The notes beneath the pieces were generated by a model that was not told where the DNA came from, did not search any database, and was given only the letters and a program-made list of their open reading frames with translations. A program made the position numbers and the translations under genes. A DNA stretch of 64,000 bases from Triglochin maritima (lineage: Eukaryota; Streptophyta; Magnoliopsida; Alismatales; Juncaginaceae): the NCBI GenBank assembly GCA_963682175.1, contig OY821782.1, forward strand, positions 32,075,741 through 32,139,740. Direction: 5' to 3'. Position 1 is the stretch's first letter. The number at the start of each line of letters is the position of its first letter. Positions 23,136 to 33,849 of the stretch are shown piece by piece.

Positions 23136-24373
23136 TGTAGGATCATAAGGGTCTCTAGTTCTTATAACTTTTAGGCTAATTACCTACTTGTTTAGTCAAT
23201 AAAAGTAAATGCAGCGGAAATAAAACTAAAGCAAGCAAGTAAAGAAAACCACAATGATGACACCGGATTTTTATAGATGTTTGGCCTCCCACCTACTTCC
23301 TCTCTTGCAAGCTCCGCTCGATCTCCCTTGAGCTTCGCTCACGTCTTCACTGTCAACCTCGTTCTGGGTCGAGATTAAACCTTTTTACAAAACAAGCTCC
23401 GCGAACACCCTCACGAGCTTGACTTTCTTCTCTCACAATCCGAGAAGAACACTTCGGGCTTTCACCGAAGTCTTTGCTTCTGTACAACAGAGATGTTGAG
23501 TGGAACACACTCTCTAACTCGAGCACACTTAGCTTAGGATGTGGAATTGATACTAAATTGTGGAAGTTTAGGCTTGGAGAGTAGATTTGGGGATTCGGAG
23601 ACTTGGGAGATTCTCTTAGGTGTATATGACAATAGGAAGTGTAAGAGTTGTGTAATTCTGTCATAGGAAAACCTATTTATAAGCTCTAAGTGAGTTATAG
23701 TCGTTGGGATAAGTTTGGTAAGTGTTTGTGGAAGAAACACACAATAGCAAATTTCAGGACCCAAAACTGAATGAGTTCAGTCGACCGGACCGGGCTGAAT
23801 GGTCGACCGTTAGGCAAATTTGAACTCAGTTCGTTCGACCGATAAAGGTGTGGTCGACCGGATTAGGCTATAACTTAGGTACACTTAGGTTATCGGTCGA
23901 ACACCGAATAGGGTTCGGTCAACCGAAAACTAACAGGCTCTAACAGGTTGACAAACATGATCAAATTTGGTCTACCGAAACAAGGTCTACGATCGACCGA
24001 AAATCAACAGGCAGTTTGGGTTTGTCGAGACATCATATGTTCGGTCGAACGAACAAGGTCCTCGGTCGACCGATAGGAAAGGTTTTTTGGGGTATTTGTA
24101 AATAATACAAATACGACTGTTGGTATAATACGACAATTCGAACGGTCGGAAATTTGTGTTGACTCAGTCAACCAAAAAGGTTTGGACGGTTGATCGAAAC
24201 CAGGTAGTAAAACAATAACAGGATTTCTTTTCTTCCTTGAGTCTTGATCACCTGTAGAGGTTATCACAATACAATATATATGCTATGCAATGTATGTGCT
24301 ACTCTATATTGATTACAATTAAGATTATGTTAATTAAATTATCAAAAGATAGATTAAGACAAAAAACGCAACA
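23136..24373 (-). repeat. SIRE-like copia LTR, downstream copy
   Basis: It runs from TGTAGGATC to GCAACA on the plus strand (1238 bp) and aligns with 26666-28061. It keeps a block around CGCTCGATCTCCC near 23310 that the other copy lacks, and has lost about 200 bases near 24225. It holds a palindrome array of GGTCGACCG type at 23780-24200. Confidence 0.85.
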
Positions 24374-24992
24374 ATCTACCTTTTTTTGATGATGGCAACC
24401 TATATCTTAATACTTGAACTTTTTATATGTAAACTATGCATGTAAATGCTCCCCCTATGGATGTGCATAGTTTTTGTTCAATTGACAATAGAATTTCAAT
24501 TTACCCCCTTTATTATCTCTCTCCCTTTGACATCCATCAAAAAAAAATTAAGCATTGAATTTTGGATGTCTTGTAATGAAGTTGATCCCCCTAAATTTTG
24601 CACTTCATTACTCTAAGTAAATGATATTCATTAAGCTCCCGCTATCAATATGAATATGATTTTTCGATTAAGTTCAATTCAAATTCTCCCCTTTAATCAT
24701 CAAGCAAAATATATCATTTAGGCATGTGATTTATAAGTTCCCCTATTGAAATCCATTTACAGATTTGACACTTAAGCAATGGATGTTATTCAAATTTCAA
24801 GATATGCAATAAATGAATATATGATTTATCAATTAAGTATATAAAATCTAGACTAGAACCAATTGATTGAAAAATTTAGAGGTAAGAAATTATACCCACT
24901 TTGAAACTTGAATTGGTTCTAATCTCCATTTGGTGATGCAACCGGCTTTGAATTTGACTCTCAAGTTTTCCCGGTCACCACCGATCTCCTCT
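24374..24992 (-). other. Residual copia internal sequence after gag, with polypurine tract
   Basis: No coding domain is visible. The minus strand ends with AAAAAAAGGTAGAT next to the LTR start TGTTGCG, a plausible polypurine tract (24374-24391). Nearly all of pol is missing. Confidence 0.6.
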
Positions 24993-26640
24993 TCAAGCAC
25001 CTACAAGTGTAGATTTAGGTATCCAAACAACTTTGGGTCCTTTAATGTTAGCTTTGGGAACCCAAACCATTTTGGTTTTAGGAGCCCACACACTTGAAGA
25101 GCTATGATTTACAACTAAGTGCTTTCCATTTAAAGTTGTATGAATTACATGGTTTTTAACATATGAATCGTTATATCCTAAACCATGTTTTTGCAAGGAT
25201 TGACTTTGACTTCCAAGTAGCATATTAAGCATCTTAGTTCCATTAGTGAATCTTTCTAAATCTTTTCTTAATTGCACATTGCAAGCTTGAAGATCTAGTT
25301 GTTGACTATCAATAGGTGTTTCTTTTAGACTATCAATAGTTGATGCATTGTTTTCAAGTCTAGCAAGCGCATCATTCTTCTCATTCATGCATGTTTGAAT
25401 TTGGCTTTGGAGATCATTTATCAATTTTCTAGCATTCTTGTTTAACTAAGTCATTAAAAGCATTTTGAAGCTCATCATGTGTATATGTTTCATCATTTGC
25501 AGTAGAATTTGAGCTATCACTATAATAAGACTTAGTTGAGCATGATCTAATAGAACAAGAGTTAGAGTCTACCTCAATTTGATTATCTTCAATAGCCATG
25601 AAGCACGAGTGGGTAACCTCTCTTCTGCTTTGCAAGGAAGATGATGATGATGATGATGATGATGATGAAGAGTCATCCCATGTAGCCTTGTAAGCTTCCT
25701 CCTTCATTTCTCTTCTCTTGCTCTTCTCCTTTTCTCTTCTCCTCTCCCTTCTCTCCTTTTTCTTCTCCCCTTCTCTTCTCTCATTTTCACTCTCCTCCTT
25801 CTCCTTTTCTCTTTTCCCACTTCTTCTACCTTGTCTTTCATTCTTTTCTCCCTTATCCTTCTTGAGGTATTTGAAGAAGTCTTTGGCTAGGACTTCAATG
25901 TCCTCATCTTCTACACTCCTCCTTGGTTCCTCAAGATTTGCATGTAATGACAAGAAGGGTTTGTTCTTTGAGGCTTCCTTCTCCTCTCGATAGTTAATTT
26001 GAAGCTCATAGGCCATGAGATTTCCAACTAGTTCCTCCATCTTTAATTTGGAAAGATCACGCCTCTTCAATTGCAACGACTTTATCTTCCCAATCGTTGC
26101 TAAGCGACCGGAGGAACTTTCGTGTAATCTCTCCTTCATTGATTTTTCTTCCAAGGACCAAAAAAGAGTTAGTGTTATCGGTGAAGCGAGTGTTCATTCC
26201 GCTTATGTTCTCACCAATTTGCATAGAAAAAAATCTCATATTTATGCATGAGGAGGCTAATGCGAGTTTCCTTAGTTTTGCTATCACCCTCATGATGCAT
26301 TTGTAATCTATGCCATATTTCATATGCACTTTCACAACCCCTAATCCTATTATATTCACCCTTTTTAAGGCCACAATATAGAATGTTCATTATTTTAGAG
26401 TTCATTTCAATCTCTTTCGTTTTCGGCCTAGAAAGTGAATCTAATTCATCTTCATTGGGGGGTGTAGGGATTTTGAAGAAACATCCAATACTTACGGTCA
26501 TTAGAAATTAGGAAAATTTTCATCATATTCTTTCAATAATCATAATTAGACCCATTAAGCAAAGGAGGTCTAGTTGTGCACAATCCCTCTACATGATTAG
26601 AAGTGGATATCATTGCTAAAAATTACGGTTAAGTAATGAA
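24993..26640 (-). pseudogene. Ty1/copia gag (UBN2-type), frameshifted
   Basis: The start near 26610 reads like copia gag (TTRPPLLNGSNYDYW), and continues at 26501-26211 with KIMNILYCGLKKGEYNRI and CESAYEIWHRLQMHHEG, the UBN2 gag core. The frame then shifts to 26374-26057 (TRFTDNTNSFLVLGRKI) and again to 26154-25429. The last part is highly charged, with a KERRERRREKEKSKRRE stretch and a run of twelve Ser. Then comes CFMAIEDN and DELQNAFNDL, followed by 25424-24993 with GSQSQSLQKHGLGYN and repeated VWVPK-like units. The C-terminal layout is that of SIRE/Maximus-type gag. At least two frameshifts are present, and no integrase or reverse transcriptase remains. Confidence 0.8.
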
Positions 26641-26665
26641 ATTTAGCTCACAAGGCTTTGATAAA

Positions 26666-28061
26666 TGTAGGATCGTAAGGGTCTCTAGTTCTAATCACTT
26701 TTAGGCTAATTACCTACTTGTTTAGTCAATAAAAGTAAATGCAGTGGAAAAAAAACTAAAACAAGCAACTAGAGAACCACAATGATGACACCAGATTTTT
26801 ATAGAGGTTCGGCCTCCCGCCTTTCACAAAACAAGCTCCGCGAACACCCTCGCGAGCTTGACTTTCTTCTCTTACAATCCGAGAGGAACACTTTGGGCTT
26901 TTACCAAAGTCATTGCTTTTTTACAATAGAGATGTTGAGTGGAACACACTCTCTAACTTGAGCACACTTAGCTTAGGATGTGGAATTGATACTAAAGTGT
27001 GGAAGTTTAGGCTTGGAGAGTAGATTTGGGGATTGGGAGACTTGGGAGATTCTCTTAGGTGTATATGACAATAGGAAGTGTAAGAGCTGTGTAATTGTGT
27101 CATAGGAACACCTATTTATAAGCTCTAAGTGAGTTATAGCCGTTGAGACAAGTTTGGTAACTGTTTGTGGAAGAAACACACAATAGCAATTTTCAGGACC
27201 CAAAATTGAATGAGTTCGGTCGACCGGATCGGGTTGAACGGTCTACCGTTAGGCAAATTTGAACTTGGTTCGGTCGACCGATAAAGGTACGGTCGACCGG
27301 ATTAGGCTAAAACTTAGGTACACTTAGGTTATCGGTCGAACACTGAATAGGGTTTGGTCGACCGAAAACTAACATGCTCTACGGGGTTGACAAACATGTT
27401 CAAATTCGGTCGACCAAAACAAGGTCCACAGTCGACCGAAACAAGGTCCACGGTCGACCGAAAACCAACAAGCAGTTTGGGTTTATCGAGACATCTTAAG
27501 TTCGGTCGACCGAACAAGTTCCTCGGTCGACCGATAGGAAAAAGTATTTTGGGATATTTGTAAATAATACGAATACGGCCGTTAGTAAAATACGACAATT
27601 CTAACGGTCGGAAATTTGTGCTGACTCAGTCGACCAAAAAGGTCTCGACGATCGATCGAAACTGGGCAGTAAAACACTAACAGGATAATTGATCACTCGG
27701 TCGACCGAACGTGGGCAGACAATTCTGGTTTTGGTTTGGTGTTTTTCTTTGTAAGTTTGGGTGATCTATTGAAGTTCAAATGATGTGACATATTGTTTGT
27801 GACTTATATAGGCAACCTAGTGTGTGTTTTAGTTTATTTTAGCTCAAGTATGCTCAATTACACATAGTTTCTAAGACTCAAAATAAATCAAGATTACATG
27901 TCTTGACTTGATTTCTTTTCTTCCTTGAGTCTTGATCACCTGTAGAGGTTAGCACGATACAATCTATATGTTATGCAATTTATGTGCTACTCTACATTAA
28001 TTACAATTAAGATTAGGTCGATTAAATATTCAAGACATAGATTAAGGCCAAAAAGGCAACA
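26666..28061 (-). repeat. SIRE-like copia LTR, upstream copy
   Basis: It runs from TGTAGGATC to GGCAACA on the plus strand (1396 bp). Exact GGTCGACCG occurs at 27218, 27272, 27291, 27356, 27452, 27504, 27525 and 27699, with several one-base variants between them. Confidence 0.85.
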
Positions 28062-30879
28062 ATAAGGATTGTTGCCCTTCTGCTACTTACAGTTTCATTT
28101 CGCCGAAGACATGGGCTGAGTTCAAAAGAACTAAACTTTCTCCAGAATTTAGGGTATTATATAGTCAATCTTTTTAATACGTAGAATTTATAATTTTAAT
28201 TTGATAATTAATCCATTATATTCTTTTTTGGGAAATACGAGAGCAGAACCAGAAACGACAATCTAGTAAAAAGTTTCAGCATAGATTGTCCAGAGGGGGT
28301 TACTGCAAACTTGAGGAGGCTATGATGACGGAAAAATAGTTCCAAACAAAGAGAAGAAGTTGTGCAAGCGGGTATGAGTGAAGAGCAGGCAAGTAATTTG
28401 TCACCTCCATCTCCGATATCTAGAGAAGAAAAGTGGAAGCGAGGACGTAGTACTGCGGAAGGCAGTTACATTAATGAAGAGTCTGAACTAGTTGCCTCCA
28501 AGATTGTAAGTTAGCTTTAATTTTTATGTTTTGTGTACGTATGTGGTTATTAATTAATAAAAAAATTAAAATTAATTTTTATAGGATGAACTTTCAATGA
28601 AAGCTTCCCAAGGAGAATTTATGTCAAAATGAAGAGATGATATATTGTCCAAGGACTTGGGTAAGCAGGAGCATCTTGGGTGAATACGCGGTGTAGGTAG
28701 TCGAATAGGAGTACGTTAGTATTTTGGATCATCATCATCCTCACGAAGTCATTCCCAAGTTGATCATGTGATAGGCGATGAGAAGATTCATCGCCTAGTG
28801 AGGAGTTTGTATAAACACCTTGGAGTTTCCATCGATATTGCCTCCAATATTGCCATAGATGTACGAACACCTCGTAATTTTTCCAGTGTACAACCCCCAC
28901 AGGTGTTCCCCCAAGAAGTATCTGAGCAGGAGACCCTTGCCCATTTTGAGGTAAAATTATAAATTATAAGTATTTATTTTTCGCTTTGCATTGCAGTACA
29001 TGTGACAAAATTGTCTTGAAATTTATAGGATGGAGCCCAATGTGAACTCTTTGTGAATGATCCAGATATGCGAGTTGTAGCATATGGGAAGGTGTACACC
29101 CTAAAGTTGCATCATGGTGAACAAATTCAATCCAAGAATTTGAAGGTGACTTTGGATAAATCTGTCTGTGATGATGCACTCCTACCAATTCCAGAATCTG
29201 AAGTTCAGACGGTGGGCGATGCTGAAGGATGGTTGTTGCAATGACCTCGTTCATTAATTAAAATAAATTCAAAGGTATCAACTTTAAATTTAATAATTGC
29301 CTAAATGGTTGATATACAATAATCATGTAAAGAAGTTCCAATAATATAGTTTTTTAATTTCAAAAGGTTGAAGGTTCAACAACCAAGATATCTGAAATTG
29401 AAATTGTATTTGACGAGAGACAATTTCCTCTGAACTGTCAAATCTTATACAATTTCATATGGATTCTTATGTTCAAAGTGTGATGAATAAAGAAATTATA
29501 GGAAAAACGATCGACGATGACATCGGATCACCGTTGTTTGTCATAATATCTGATCTCATGCAATTTTTGAGGATGGAAAAGTTGTGTATAACAATCATCC
29601 AAGTTCAAATCAAGTATGACAATTACGAATTCTTTGATATTAGTTATGATATATATCCTTTTGAATAGGCTTCTCTACGAATTTCCACATGGGGAAAAAA
29701 TTGGTTATTTGTGTCCCACCATATTCATGTTTCAAGGCAATCCAAGCAAAGACAATAGACCGCAAAAGATTGCTATGATTATGTCTGAAACGGAGAAGCA
29801 TTTTTTTCTAGTACCATATTGGGAGGCGTAAGTATTTCATTATATTTTATATTACTTATTATATTTTAGGGAGTATAATAAAGTTATTTAACATGATTGA
29901 TTTAAAGTGATCATTGGATGTTAGCCGTTTTGGTTCCTACTCTTAATGTTGTATATTGGTTTGATCCTATAGCATCAAACAAACCAAGGAAAACATTGAA
30001 GAATATGGTTCAGTTGTAAGTTAGTTTTAGTATAGTTAATTTAAATTTATTAACTAATTTTTCAAAAGTTGCATGCATTATTAAAACGTCTAACCATTCG
30101 TGTAATTTTGACAGAGCCATGGATATATATAAAATGTTGGGTCGAAGAAAGAGTAAGAAGAAGGTAACTACTTGGCATGCCATGAACATAAAATAGTTCA
30201 TTATTAAAGTAAACCATGAAACAATTAATTTGCATCCATTTCATCATTTCACTATAATCATGATATTTCTTTTGTAAATGTTGTAGTACCGTAAATAAGT
30301 TGGAAATACTGAATGCGGTTACTACGTAATGAGTTATATGGAACAAATTGTCAACTTGGGATTGGATGAATGTGATTTACGATAGGTATATTCGATATGC
30401 AACTCCACATTTTAGGTTATTTTAATTATTTAAACATTTAATTTATTTTGTAGGTTTTTGAACCTGACCTTCAACCGTTTTCGCAAAAAGAGATAGATCA
30501 AACACGAGAGAGGTGGTCTGCTTACTTTGTTAGTCGTATTTTACAAAGTCCAGTATAATCACAATCATTATAAATTTGTATTTAAATAGTGGATGAATGA
30601 TGTGTTTAAATAGTGGATGAATACGAGTAACATTTCTATGTTGGACATGAATTAAATGGTCTGTTAAATTTTGTTGGACATTTCTGTGCTTAACAGTGGA
30701 TGAATGAGTTTATGGTTGATATGAGTTTCATTTCTGTGTTTAACAGTGGATGAATGAGTTAATGGTTGATATGAGTTTCATTTCTGTGTTTAATAATGGA
30801 TGAATGAGTTAATGGTTGATATGAGTTACATCTCTGTCTTGGACATTTTGTTGTTGGATGTGAGTTACATTTCTGTGTA

Positions 30880-31090
30880 GGGGGTTTGAATCTGAAACAA
30901 AACGAAAAGAACCTGAAATTGAGCTCTACCACGTCAGATTTCCTTCATATCCAACGTGGTAGACCCATTATCACGTAAGATATTCATGACATCCGACGTG
31001 GTAGCCCAATATCAATTTTGGTGGAACAGATATATAAATTGGATGTGAGTTACACTTCTGTGTAGGAGGTTTGAATCTGAAAAAAACAAA
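30880..31090 (+). repeat. 185-bp tandem repeat array, block 1
   Basis: A unit starts at GGGGTTTGAATCTGAAA (about 30881) and again at GGAGGTTTGAATCTGAAA (about 31065), giving a period near 185. Each unit has two inverted motifs, TACCACGTCGGA and TCCGACGTGGTA, then TATATAAATTGGATGTGAG. Related blocks lie at 32240-32500 and 35770-36200. Confidence 0.75.
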
Positions 31091-31133
31091 CAGAAATTGA
31101 GACCTTCTCGTCATCGTTTGCCCTCCACATCGC

Positions 31134-31625
31134 ATGTCGTCGACTTCGAGCACCGCAAAATCGATTATGTTCCGGCGACCAACTTGCATTTGTGGAGTTC
31201 CCACTCATCGTGGCACCTTGCGCACATTAAAGACCCATGATAGGGTCTTCTATAGTTGTGGCTCCGACAACGTGAGTATCCCTTTCGGTGTGTACGATTT
31301 TTTTGTTTGTGATTTTTAGCTTTACTCCTAACTTGCCGTTTCCCATCAGCCGGCACTTAGATGCGGCTACTTCCACTGGGTCGACCAAATACCATTACAC
31401 GATGATGGAGCGGAGGTCTACCAGGCATCTCGTCCTTTGGTATTCGATGCCCGTCACCTTCAGTTGCCGAACCCAATTCTAGAAGTTGCCCGACGACTGG
31501 AGGCTCTAGAGGATGAAGTTGATATGCTCTGCCACCTTCATACTCCTACCCGTGTGCCACTGTGGATAGTCTCCCTCTTCATGTTGGTAGTCATTCTGGT
31601 ACTCCTCCTTGTACTCCTCATTTGA
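31134..31625 (+). CDS. Two-exon GRF-type zinc finger protein with C-terminal membrane segment
   Basis: Exon 1 (31134-31271) ends at a consensus donor GTGAGT. Exon 2 (31350-31625) starts after TTTCCCATCAG and stays in frame to TGA. The 137-residue product has the GRF zinc-finger pattern: TCICG (Cys18, Cys20), RVFYSCG (Cys42) and RCGYFHWVD (Cys51, then the aromatic cluster). A short helix-like stretch rich in Leu and Glu follows (residues 82-100), then about 22 hydrophobic residues at the C-terminus (PLWIVSLFMLVVILV and on). GRF fingers bind nucleic acid in several families; small plant GRF proteins with one tail anchor are common but poorly characterised. The frame is intact, unlike every transposase around it. 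It lies between repeat blocks 1 and 2 and may be captured cargo or a transposon gene. Confidence 0.7.
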
Positions 31626-32240
31626 GGTGTGTAGGGGGGTCGGGGGGAGCTTCATCCCACACATTTTGTTTTTTGGTGGGAATGTGGTGTGGTCGGATGT
31701 TGCGGTTGTCGACGGGGTTAACTACTGTTGTGATGACGTATGTGTGCTGGCGTTTGTTTAGGAATTAGGTTCACTTTTGTTTAACTTCCATATTTAAAAA
31801 TATTGCTTCTCTAATATAATCAAAGGCTCCCTCGATGATTAATGAATTTCCAATATGTGATGATATAGTGTTTGTGTTATTTATATTGAGATGTCTTTCT
31901 TGTTGGGTGGGATATGCATGATGTTGATGATGAATATATGTATGTTGCTCTTTTGATCGCATTGGTTTGTCTTGTTGCGAGTTATTGGAGTTGGTTTGTT
32001 TATTGCCTTTTGATTTTCCTTCTGCAGAATTTGGTGCATTTTTAGCTTTTGGCTCGTAGTTTGTGTTCTTATTAATCAAACAAGTGGCTTAAAATTAGTT
32101 TTAGAAGCATGAACAATATGACAAATGCATTGCCTTAAGTGTAGGCCTCAAGAGGGATTGGAGTTGGAACTCTGAAAGAGTTTATGTTAGTCAAAATATT
32201 AATTTATGGATTTGGACAACTTTAGTTAATTGTGGATTTA
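31626..32240. other. 3' flank of the GRF gene; minus-strand frame of unknown origin
   Basis: The minus strand is open for 102 residues at 32079-31771, rich in Asn, Lys and His and ending FDYIREAIFLNMEVKQK. I do not recognise it. Nothing else is visible. Confidence 0.3.
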
Positions 32241-32500
32241 TCTTAAACAAAACAAACAGAAACCCAAATTGATATTTGGTCTACAACCTCGGATTTCCTT
32301 CATATCCGACGTGGTAGACCCATTATAATGTTGAATATTCATGACATCCGACGTGCTAGACCCAATATTAATTTTGGTCGAACGGTTATATAAATTGGAT
32401 GTGAGTTACACTCTGTGCAGGGGGTTTGAATATGAAAAAAAAAACAGAAGCCGAAATTGATATTTGGTCTACAACATTGGATTTCCTTCATATCTGATTG
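32240..32500 (+). repeat. 185-bp tandem repeat array, block 2
   Basis: About 1.3 units: GTCTACAACCTCGGATTTCC, TCCGACGTGGTAGACCC, a second inverted pair, then TATATAAATTGGATGTGAG and GGGGGTTTGAATATGAA, and the beginning of a second unit. It stops abruptly inside the 3' end of the PIF ORF1 reading at about 32490. Confidence 0.75.
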
Positions 32501-33622
32501 TCGTATGCTACTAGCGGCGGAGCTAAAATCGTCATTTCTTGAGTCTTTGTTGATTAACCTTCGTCTTCTTCGCTTCTTTGAAATAGGAGCATCATTGCCA
32601 TCCACCAAGCGCGACTGAGATTTTTTAGTAGCCATTTGTTGGGGACCGACGACGTCATCAAACTCTGGTCCGCAGTCATTGGAGTAGCTATCCCCTAGAA
32701 AGGAAGATGACAAGGCTTTGTTATTAACAACACAATTAAACCTTCTTGTGGGTGTTACTTTGTCGAACAACTCATCGAACAAATCAGGGAATTGTAGGCC
32801 TTTGGACCTCAACCCTTCGCATTGAGGATGAGCCTGAAAAAACGCATAATCAAATTAGATGAAATTATAACATAGGTGTTTCTGTTATTTCAAATTAAAT
32901 TTAATACCTTGAGGAAATCTGTCCAATGGTCATCATCTAAGGTATACATGCCTCGTTCATCATCCCAATGGGTACCGGTCATTGAGCGTAAAGTGCTCCA
33001 ACCTTGTCATTCTGTTCTTGTTTTGTTCCAGTGATTCTTAATTGTTCTTTCGTGTATGACAAGCTCGTTTGTTTGGCAAATTCTGCAATTAAGTTTTCAT
33101 ACCCCGTCTTATCTAACGATCCACTCGGTCGGTTACCCAACCGAACCTATTCTGCACAAATCCTAAGGAAGGTCTCATGGTGAAGTTTGTTGGTCCACAT
33201 AGCATGTGTTAATCCATTACGACATTTTCCTCGCTTTTTATGAAAGACCGGTCTCCACCACCAACGGGGTAACTATGTCAGTGCAAGGGGTAGTGGTTAT
33301 TTGTGGAGGGTTTAGGCCAAAGCTTGTGGACAGTGATGGATGGCTAGGATTGTAACCCATTGGAGCAAAACTAAATTGTTGGGTTTGAAATGGAAATGGA
33401 CCACTAAACTGAGATTGCATTTGGGCAGAAGGGGTGGGGGGGGGGTCGTACTGGTCTATAGTCTAAACACCTAGGTGGTCTGAATTGGGAGTGGTTAAGC
33501 AAGTTATTTTGGCTAATAATGGGCACTATGGTCTGTGGATTGTTGGGGAATGGTGTGTTGTGGAACATGGGGTCGTCTAAATCGAAAGACTCGTCGGCAT
33601 GAACATCAGAATGAGCATCCAT
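32480..33622 (-). pseudogene. PIF/Harbinger ORF1: Myb/SANT-like DNA-binding protein, frameshifted
   Basis: The start MDAHSDVHADESFD (ATG at 33622) leads into a Phe-, Pro- and Gln-rich region (QSQFSGPFPFQTQQF, near 33420). The Myb/SANT-like domain follows (33240-33010): THAMWTNKLHHETFL, then VRLGNRPSGSLDKTGYENL, then FAKQTSLSYTKEQL. A second part (32990-32480) has GTHWDDERGMYTLDDDHW and DLFDELFDKVTPTRR, and ends in a basic KKRRRRR stretch. This protein is the DNA-binding partner of the PIF transposase. A run of ten G at about 33432-33441 coincides with a frame change, and a stop occurs after FLRICAE. The end merges into repeat block 2, so the element is truncated there. Confidence 0.75.
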
Positions 33623-33849
33623 CCTGTGTTGATTGAACACAACAATAAAGTACAAAAAATGTAAGTTAAAACTGCACATATATTATAGACATCAAAAGGG
33701 TCAAAGTTGTTACAATTTTTACAACTTAACACTACCAAAAAATACAACATATGTCATTCCAAACCTCTACTTTCGGCTATCAAAACACAAATTGAATCTC
33801 TTCTAATGGACGTGGTTGTTTCATCAAGTTCACCATCCATTCCCAATCA

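Larger units (their letters stand above)
22970..28061 (-). mobile_element. Tandem Ty1/copia (SIRE-like) array: LTR-gag-LTR-gag, minus strand
   Basis: Read on the minus strand, the order is LTR (28061-26666), decayed initiator-Met type primer site (TTTATCAAAGCC), gag (26640-24993), a deletion removing pol, a polypurine tract (AAAAAAAGGTAGAT), and a second LTR (24373-23136). A second primer site (GTATCAAAGCC) and a second gag start follow, ending near 22970. A normal 3' LTR would be followed by host DNA, so the second internal start shows a tandem array from unequal recombination. The array interrupts an exon of the Ptta-Ulp1 gene. The two LTRs differ by about a 100-bp and a 200-bp indel. Confidence 0.75.
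20618..30558 (+). pseudogene. CACTA second gene: Ptta/Transposase_24 region fused to Ulp1-like C48 protease (E)
   Basis: Pieces occur in order on the plus strand. They are an N-terminal exon (ATG at 20618, MAPCKKRHLQNSDEAS), an exon from 22858 after CCTTTCAG (LPLDFDRLLEPIG), then sequence from 28066 with ISPKTWAEFKRTKLSPEF, and from about 28235 KKFQHRLSRGGYCKLEEAMM (Transposase_24 features). Later exons (28585-29830) lead to a Ulp1-type domain: DHWMLAVLVP near 29911 (His), VVYWFDP near 29962 (Asp) and NTECGYYVMSYMEQIV near 30310 (Cys). The final exon ends at TAA, 30558. The C48 family cleaves ubiquitin-like modifiers; why CACTA elements carry one is not known. In-frame stops after GYCKLEEAMMTEK and before VGNTECG, plus two large insertions, make it non-functional. 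Confidence 0.75.

Noticed and set aside
25718..25993. Plus-strand frame rich in Ser, Phe and Leu
   Set aside because: Antisense to the charged Lys/Glu/Arg stretch of copia gag.
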